From: Candidatus Krumholzibacteriia bacterium
GTDB lineage: Bacteria > Krumholzibacteriota > Krumholzibacteriia > LZORAL124-64-63
Assembly (NCBI GenBank): GCA_030590265.1
Contig: JAUUYW010000024.1
Coordinates: forward strand, 1 to 18,086
DNA: 18,086 nt
Reading direction: 5' to 3'
In this document: piece by piece, positions 13,879-18,086 of the stretch
Position numbering within the stretch: the first letter of the stretch is position 1
Layout: every line of letters starts with the position of its first letter
Translations under genes and position numbers: made by a program
The notes under the pieces: model-generated
Seen by the model: the letters and a program-made list of their open reading frames with translations, nothing else
Database searches by the model: none
Told to the model about the DNA's origin: nothing

Positions 13879-14583
13879 ATGACTCTGCAGGAAAAGATTC
13901 AGGAACTGGAAGAGAAACTTCAGGCTATTGCCACCCGGGGTCTGGATATTCCTGCCGACCTGGCTGAAAACCTCGATGTCTTTGAGCGTGTGGCTGGTCA
14001 AATGCTGGTGATGGCGGATGAGGTCCTGGACAAGGGAACTTTGGAGTCCGAATCTGAGCCGGTTCAGGAAGTCGTGGAATCCCTGGAACCCCAGAATACA
14101 CAGGACACCCAGGCGCTCCAACAAACCTTGAATCCCTACCCAATAGCATCGGTCTTCACAGCTACCAATGAAACCAGCGATTCCGACAACCAGGATCAAC
14201 CAGCAGGAATTCCCGTTTTGCTGGTGGAAGACAACCTGGTGAACCGCAAACTTGCCGTGCTCATCCTGGAGAAAGTCGGCTGCCTGGTGGATGTGGCCAT
14301 CAATGGCCAAGAGGGTGTGGATTTATTCAGGGCGGGCAATTACGCGGCGATCTTCATGGATTGCCAGATGCCTGTTCTGGATGGATATGCCGCTACCCGG
14401 GCAATTCGGGAACTGGAAAAGGCCAGCGGGTCCCACATCCCCATCATCGCCGTGACAGCCAACGCCATGAAAGGCGATCGGGAAAAGTGCATCGAGTGCG
14501 GCATGGACGACTACATCGCCAAACCGCTGATGCCCAACGATCTTCATGAGGCCGTGAGCCGATGGTGCATGGTGACGGCCTGA
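13879..14583 (+). CDS. Orphan response-regulator receiver (REC) protein with N-terminal coiled coil
   Basis: The 234-aa protein has a helical, probable coiled-coil N-terminus (1-20, EKIQELEEKLQAI, plus 28-50). A Ser/Thr/Glu/Gln-rich linker follows (about 55-108), then a C-terminal receiver domain (about 111-231). Receiver residues are intact: acidic pair Glu117/Asp118 (VLLVEDN), phospho-acceptor Asp161 (IFMDCQMPVLDGY), Thr193 (IAVTANA) and Lys215 (IAKPL). The sequence style (LVEDNLVNRKLA, MDCQMPVLDG) matches receivers fused to hybrid histidine kinases, yet no kinase, HPt or DNA-binding output domain is present. It may be a phosphorylation sink, a relay receiver, or a protein that acts through its N-terminal helix. 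A GGAG lies eight bases upstream of the ATG. It follows lemA by 79 bp on the same strand, and a shared transcript is possible. Confidence 0.88.
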   Translation: MTLQEKIQELEEKLQAIATRGLDIPADLAENLDVFERVAGQMLVMADEVLDKGTLESESEPVQEVVESLEPQNTQDTQALQQTLNPYPIASVFTATNETSDSDNQDQPAGIPVLLVEDNLVNRKLAVLILEKVGCLVDVAINGQEGVDLFRAGNYAAIFMDCQMPVLDGYAATRAIRELEKASGSHIPIIAVTANAMKGDREKCIECGMDDYIAKPLMPNDLHEAVSRWCMVTA

Positions 14584-14619
14584 TCGACTTCTTCTTTCGA
14601 ACCCTGTTCTTTAGAGCCC

Positions 14620-14647
14620 TTGCGTTTCAGCCATCCTGAATTATAAT
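14620..14647 (+). promoter_or_regulatory. Sigma70-type promoter for the phosphohexomutase gene
   Basis: A perfect -10 TATAAT (14642-14647) follows a 16-base spacer from the weak -35 TTGCGT (14620-14625). Transcription would begin near 14654, 40 bases before the ATG at 14694, leaving a short leader with GGAG as ribosome site. This separates the mutase from the receiver gene upstream. Confidence 0.58.
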
Positions 14648-14693
14648 CCCAGCGCTGACCCATCATTATTCGAATTTGACCGGAGTGTGTCTC

Positions 14694-16655
14694 ATGAGCG
14701 GATCCAGTGCCTTGTTCACCCCCTTTGCCTCTCAATCCGAAAAAATTGTTCTGGATGCCAATCTGGTAGCCGAGACAAACGTGGAGCCATGGGCCAAAGG
14801 ATTCAAATTGGGCACTGCCGGGTATCGCGACCTGCTCGATCCTGAAGATTTGTTCAATTTTGGTGTTCCTTTCAATGGCTTGAGCGCCGCGCTCATTCTC
14901 GAAGCCCGGGCCCAATTGGCTGACGAAGCCGGCATCCGCAGTTTGCACATTGGCGGCGAAGTTCGTCCTCACACCCAGGAGTTTATCGACCTGGCGGCAC
15001 GCATATATTCCGCCCACGGCATCAGTGTGCATCTGCGGCCCGAAGGCATACGAACCACTCCCATCTGGTTGAGCAGTTTTGGTGTGTTTTATAATGAGTT
15101 GGATGGCGGAGAAAATTTCACCGCTTCGCACAGCCAGAATTACAAGGGTGGCTGGAAACCCATGGAGGCGGCTGGAGGACAGTTGCTGGAAATGGCCGGT
15201 ATGATTGCCGATCGGGTGCGTGAGTTGGTGTTCCAGGCCAAAACTGATGGCATTACCATCACTTTAGCGGCGGCCGGCAATGAACTTATTCATCACGATT
15301 TCGACCCGGTGGATGCCTACGTGGAAGTCTTGAAAAAAGTCGTGCCAGCCAGCTTGGTGGCTGAAATTGCGCCGGCAACTGCCCAAGGTTTTAAGGCGGG
15401 TTTTTGCACCGAAGGCGGCAGCATGGCTCCCACGGCGCGCCGAATTTTTGAGGCCCTGGGTGTGACCATGGATGAAGGCGGCAGCATCTTTTTTACTCAC
15501 GAAGAAGAGAGCAATACCTTCCACGGCATCGGCATCCTCGACGGTGTGAATCACGGCGTTGACCCCGGAAAATGGCAAGTCTACAAACACGTAGGAGCCC
15601 AGGAACTATTGCGCGATAAAAAATGCGATGTGTTCTTCATTTGGGATCCCGACGGTGATCGTTTCAACATGGTCACAGTGGCGCCGGCTGCCCAGGCCGA
15701 CGAATTCAAAGCAGCTGGTTTGGAAGTGGATCCTCTGGATGACGACCGTTGCTGTGTCTTCTTCAAACCCAACCAGATTTACTTCATGCTCACGGCCCTG
15801 AAAATTCAGTCCCTGGAAGAAGCCGGAGAGTTGGGCAACTACAATTGGATCGTCGCCAGCACGTTCCCCACCAGCATGAGCATTGGCGAGGTGGCCACCA
15901 CCTTTAACAAACGCGCTGGTGCGGCCTTGGCCACCTACCGGGTGCCTGTGGGATTCAAATATTTTGCCTCGCTGGTGGGTGATCTGGAGAAACAACTGGC
16001 TGATGGCAGTTCTGCAACCAGTGCCACCGATGTGACTGGTGTGAAAACCATCTTCGGCCCCAAGCCTCGTTTGCTGATGATGGCTGAAGAGAGCGGGGGA
16101 GCGGCCATGGGGCCGGCCGAACCTGTGAGCAGTCGCACGGGTTTGCGCACAAGTCTGGCGGCCAAAGAAAAAGACGCCATGCAGATTGGTTTGATGTCCT
16201 TGTGCCTGGGTGCTCGCTTGCACCTTCAAGGAGGCAGTTTTGCCGCCTATTATTTGCAGCTGCTGCAGGAATTTGAAACCCGCTATCGTTTTTACGAACG
16301 TCGGGATGTGACCTTGTTCGATGAAAGCCTGAAAGGCACTGAACGGGATCAGGCCAAAGAGGCAGGCAATGCTCGGAAAGAGGCCACCGTGGCTTTCTTT
16401 GGTTCGCTGGAAGGCAAGGATCCTGCTGAGGTGATGCGTGTTCTTGCTGATTTGCTTCCCGAAGGAACATATTTGCCTGAAATCAAGAGAGTGTTTCACG
16501 CGGGGGATGGTACTTTTATTGAATTCGAGGACCAGTGGTTTGAGCTGCGGGCTTCAGGCACCGACGCGGTGTTGAGGTATTATATGGAAGGTCGGTATCA
16601 GGAGAAGGTGGCTGATTTGAATGCTGCTTTTGAAGGGATGCGGGTTCCAGTTTAA
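14694..16655 (+). CDS. Alpha-D-phosphohexomutase family protein (phosphoglucomutase/phosphomannomutase-like)
   Basis: The protein is 653 aa, longer than the usual 450-580. Family enzymes move phosphate between C1 and C6 of hexoses via a phosphoserine and Mg2+. Motifs are present in order: FKLGTAGYRD (37-46), the phosphoserine loop TASHSQNYKGGWKPM (143-157) with Ser145, the metal loop WDPDGDRF (317-324) with Asp318/320/322, the sugar-binding loop MAEESGGA (463-470), and the phosphate-binding loop ELRASGTDAV (617-626). The loop after TASH reads SQ rather than the usual NP, a difference that may alter function. Extra length comes mainly from insertions around residues 180-320 and 430-460. The ATG at 14694 has GGAG eight bases upstream. 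A TTG at 14676 would add six residues. A promoter with TATAAT lies in front, and arsC follows by 32 bp. Confidence 0.86.
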   Translation: MSGSSALFTPFASQSEKIVLDANLVAETNVEPWAKGFKLGTAGYRDLLDPEDLFNFGVPFNGLSAALILEARAQLADEAGIRSLHIGGEVRPHTQEFIDLAARIYSAHGISVHLRPEGIRTTPIWLSSFGVFYNELDGGENFTASHSQNYKGGWKPMEAAGGQLLEMAGMIADRVRELVFQAKTDGITITLAAAGNELIHHDFDPVDAYVEVLKKVVPASLVAEIAPATAQGFKAGFCTEGGSMAPTARRIFEALGVTMDEGGSIFFTHEEESNTFHGIGILDGVNHGVDPGKWQVYKHVGAQELLRDKKCDVFFIWDPDGDRFNMVTVAPAAQADEFKAAGLEVDPLDDDRCCVFFKPNQIYFMLTALKIQSLEEAGELGNYNWIVASTFPTSMSIGEVATTFNKRAGAALATYRVPVGFKYFASLVGDLEKQLADGSSATSATDVTGVKTIFGPKPRLLMMAEESGGAAMGPAEPVSSRTGLRTSLAAKEKDAMQIGLMSLCLGARLHLQGGSFAAYYLQLLQEFETRYRFYERRDVTLFDESLKGTERDQAKEAGNARKEATVAFFGSLEGKDPAEVMRVLADLLPEGTYLPEIKRVFHAGDGTFIEFEDQWFELRASGTDAVLRYYMEGRYQEKVADLNAAFEGMRVPV

Positions 16656-16687
16656 TTGGTTTTTGGGCCTATTCCCAGGAGGGATAA

Positions 16688-17044
16688 ATGAGCTTAAACG
16701 TAGTAATTTATCATAACCCGCGTTGCTCCAAGAGCCGGGCAGCGGTGAAGCTTCTTCAAGAAAAGGGTATCGATTTTCGTGAGGTTCTTTACCTGGAAAC
16801 TCCGCCCAGTGCCTGTGAGTTGGAGGGGTTGGCCAAGGCCATGGATCTTGAACCCTTGCAATTCATGCGCACCAAGGAAAAGGTTTTCAAGGAGTTGGGT
16901 CTTTCCAAGAAGGACGTTCGTGAACCAGCAAAATGGTTTCAGATCATGGCGGACAACCCAATTCTGATTGAACGCCCCATTGTGCTGAAGGGCGACAAGG
17001 CTCGACTTGGGCGTCCAACCGAGCGGATTTTAGAAGTGCTTTGA
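16688..17044 (+). CDS. arsC: Arsenate reductase, glutaredoxin-coupled (ArsC/thioredoxin-fold family)
   Basis: The 118-aa single-domain protein has a thioredoxin-like fold. The HX3CX3R active site is HNPRCSKSR, with His9, nucleophile Cys13 and Arg17. YLETPPS (35-41) is typical of the E. coli ArsC class. The arsenate-binding arginines have clear equivalents in Arg61 (FMRTKEK), Arg96 (IERPIV) and Arg109 (LGRPTE). ArsC reduces arsenate to arsenite with glutathione and glutaredoxin. Close relatives (YfgD/YffB-like) may lack this activity, and no arsB, acr3 or arsR is next to it, so a real arsenic role is not proven. An AGGAGG ribosome site lies six bases before the ATG. It follows the mutase gene by 32 bp and may be read from the same promoter. 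Confidence 0.87.
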   Translation: MSLNVVIYHNPRCSKSRAAVKLLQEKGIDFREVLYLETPPSACELEGLAKAMDLEPLQFMRTKEKVFKELGLSKKDVREPAKWFQIMADNPILIERPIVLKGDKARLGRPTERILEVL

Positions 17045-17081
17045 GGGTTCTGGTTTGTTTGGCAAACAGCCGCCAAGGCTA

Positions 17082-18062
17082 TCAGAAAAACGAACTCATC
17101 TCAAAATTCAAACGCAGCTCTCCAACATCTCGGAACAGATCATTGTCAAAGGACTCAAGCGTTTTGAATAGCGTGATCCGGGGGCCCCAACTGACGCTGG
17201 CCCCTAAATGGAACTGCTTCACCTGCACAATTGAACTGCCCACACCAATGTAGGGGGTGAAGAGGAATACGGCGTCGTTGTCGATGGTCTCGGTACCGTT
17301 GCTGGTTGGCGCCTGAATCCCATTGGTGTAGGACCAGGACAGGAATCCGGCCCGCGCCCCGAATAGCAGATAGAACCCCATCAGGGTGTGATGAGGGGTG
17401 AGGTAATCGCGGCCGCCGATGTCCACACCGAATTCCGAGATGTCCCGAATACCCGCCTGAACCCGAGCTTGTGAACCCTTGTCTCCCTTACCGTAATAAA
17501 GCCCCGCATGACCTCGGAAGCGCTTACCCGAGTATCCAGAATACAATAACGAGACGGTGGATACGTTTTCAATGGTGTCGCCCCCAAGAGCAGCCTGAGA
17601 ATACCATACGATCAGGTTGTGGCGATAGGTGGTGGAGGTGTCTCTGGCAGAAGTGAGGGTCGGATACGGGTCCTCATCACTGTGATCCGAAAATGCAAAC
17701 TCGTTGTAGCGGGGTTGGTCGGCTGGGGTTTCAGAGTCGGCGGAAACAGGGTGATCTGCCTGATTCTCATCTTCATCATCACCACCGCTGAAGAAAATGG
17801 AGAGCACCAAGTTGCCCAGAAATGAACCTTCGTCGTCCTCATCATCAATAAATAAATCGGAGGATGAGCTTTGGTGGTCATCTTTGGTACGGGTTCGGCG
17901 ACCAGTCCCCCGACTCGCCCTTTCTTCTTCTTCTGCGGCACGATCGGCAGCGTTCGAAACGCTACCGCGACTATGACCGCCACCACCTGTGGAACATCCG
18001 CTCAAAATAGCTATGACCAGGAGGATGGCCAGGGCTAAAAATAATCCGATTCTCGTAGTCAT
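17082..18062 (-). CDS. Putative lipoprotein with acidic low-complexity linker and probable C-terminal beta-barrel
   Basis: I do not recognise the family. The 326-aa protein starts with a lipoprotein signal: a hydrophobic core (LFLALAILLVIAIL) and canonical lipobox LSGC, with Cys23. Ser at +2 favours outer-membrane sorting. A Gly/Ser/Arg/Glu-rich stretch follows (25-60), with STGGGG right after the Cys, then SSSSDLF and a run of acidic residues (DDEDDEG, GGDDEDEN, about 67-100). The region from about 145 to the end has alternating hydrophobic/aromatic strands (LIVWYSQAAL, AGLYYGKG, LMGFYLLFGARAGF, FLFTPYIGVGS) and ends in Phe (EMSSFF), as outer-membrane barrels often do. A repetitive, possibly serum- or ion-exposed surface role is speculation. 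GAGG precedes the ATG by nine bases. It converges with arsC across 37 bp without a strong hairpin. Confidence 0.75.
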   Translation of the reverse strand: MTTRIGLFLALAILLVIAILSGCSTGGGGHSRGSVSNAADRAAEEEERASRGTGRRTRTKDDHQSSSSDLFIDDEDDEGSFLGNLVLSIFFSGGDDEDENQADHPVSADSETPADQPRYNEFAFSDHSDEDPYPTLTSARDTSTTYRHNLIVWYSQAALGGDTIENVSTVSLLYSGYSGKRFRGHAGLYYGKGDKGSQARVQAGIRDISEFGVDIGGRDYLTPHHTLMGFYLLFGARAGFLSWSYTNGIQAPTSNGTETIDNDAVFLFTPYIGVGSSIVQVKQFHLGASVSWGPRITLFKTLESFDNDLFRDVGELRLNFEMSSFF

Positions 18063-18086
18063 GATTGAACCTCTCAGGCGGATCCC

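Noticed and set aside
15606..16499. A 297-codon minus-strand open frame antisense to the phosphohexomutase gene
   Set aside because: It mirrors the sense gene's codon pattern, has no recognisable motif, and lies wholly inside a well-supported gene.
17053..17068. Short inverted repeat TGTTT GGC AAACA between arsC and the minus-strand lipoprotein gene
   Set aside because: A five-pair A/T-rich stem with a three-base loop and no T-run is too weak to call a terminator.

Overview
This window reads as an ordinary, densely coded chromosomal segment of a Gram-negative (two-membrane) bacterium. Moderately high GC, lipobox-bearing exported proteins, a SPOR-domain protein and a probable outer-membrane barrel lipoprotein support a diderm cell. 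The mix of genes fits a poorly cultured heterotrophic lineage. Two secreted proteins share a C-terminal tail F-[ED]-G-I-K-S-L-Y-R-stop. I associate this style of tail with exported proteins of Krumholzibacteriota/Eisenbacteria-type genomes, but that is memory-based and only suggestive. I see no phage genes, transposases, CRISPR arrays, tRNAs or rRNAs.

Layout. Bases 2-100 hold the 3' end of a secreted-protein gene, closed by a strong bidirectional hairpin. On the minus strand lie fabH (200-1210) and an upstream SPOR-domain membrane protein (1236-1931), probably co-transcribed. A ~290-bp intergenic stretch with a perfect GC palindrome precedes a plus-strand HAD phosphatase (2226-2939). It converges on an unrecognised charged protein (2950-3426, minus). 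That protein diverges from a SAM methyltransferase (about 3457-4221), which is followed 3 bp later by an S9A prolyl-oligopeptidase lipoprotein (4225-6339). A hairpin then separates this pair from a very large minus-strand GH13 alpha-amylase-family enzyme (6383-9766).

From 9767 onward almost everything is on the plus strand. An AtuA-family protein (9923-11719) is preceded by a possible 29-codon upstream ORF that overlaps its GTG start. Then come a secreted protein paralogous in its tail to the first gene (11838-12419), a membrane-anchored protein translationally coupled to LemA (12565-13230, 13227-13799), an orphan receiver-domain protein (13879-14583), an alpha-D-phosphohexomutase (14694-16655) with a clear TATAAT promoter box, and an ArsC-type reductase (16688-17044). 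The right edge is a convergent, minus-strand lipoprotein with an acidic low-complexity region and a probable C-terminal barrel (17082-18062).

How the genes fit together. Most are unrelated housekeeping or accessory functions: fatty-acid initiation, cell-envelope/septum, phosphoglycolate-type phosphatase, peptide degradation, alpha-glucan handling, sugar-phosphate isomerisation and arsenate reduction. The GH13 enzyme and the phosphohexomutase could both serve storage-glucan metabolism, but they are not in one operon. I did not find a convincing new multi-gene system. The best leads are the shared C-terminal tail, the coupled upstream ORF, the membrane protein-LemA-receiver cluster and the sequence oddities in the two carbohydrate enzymes.
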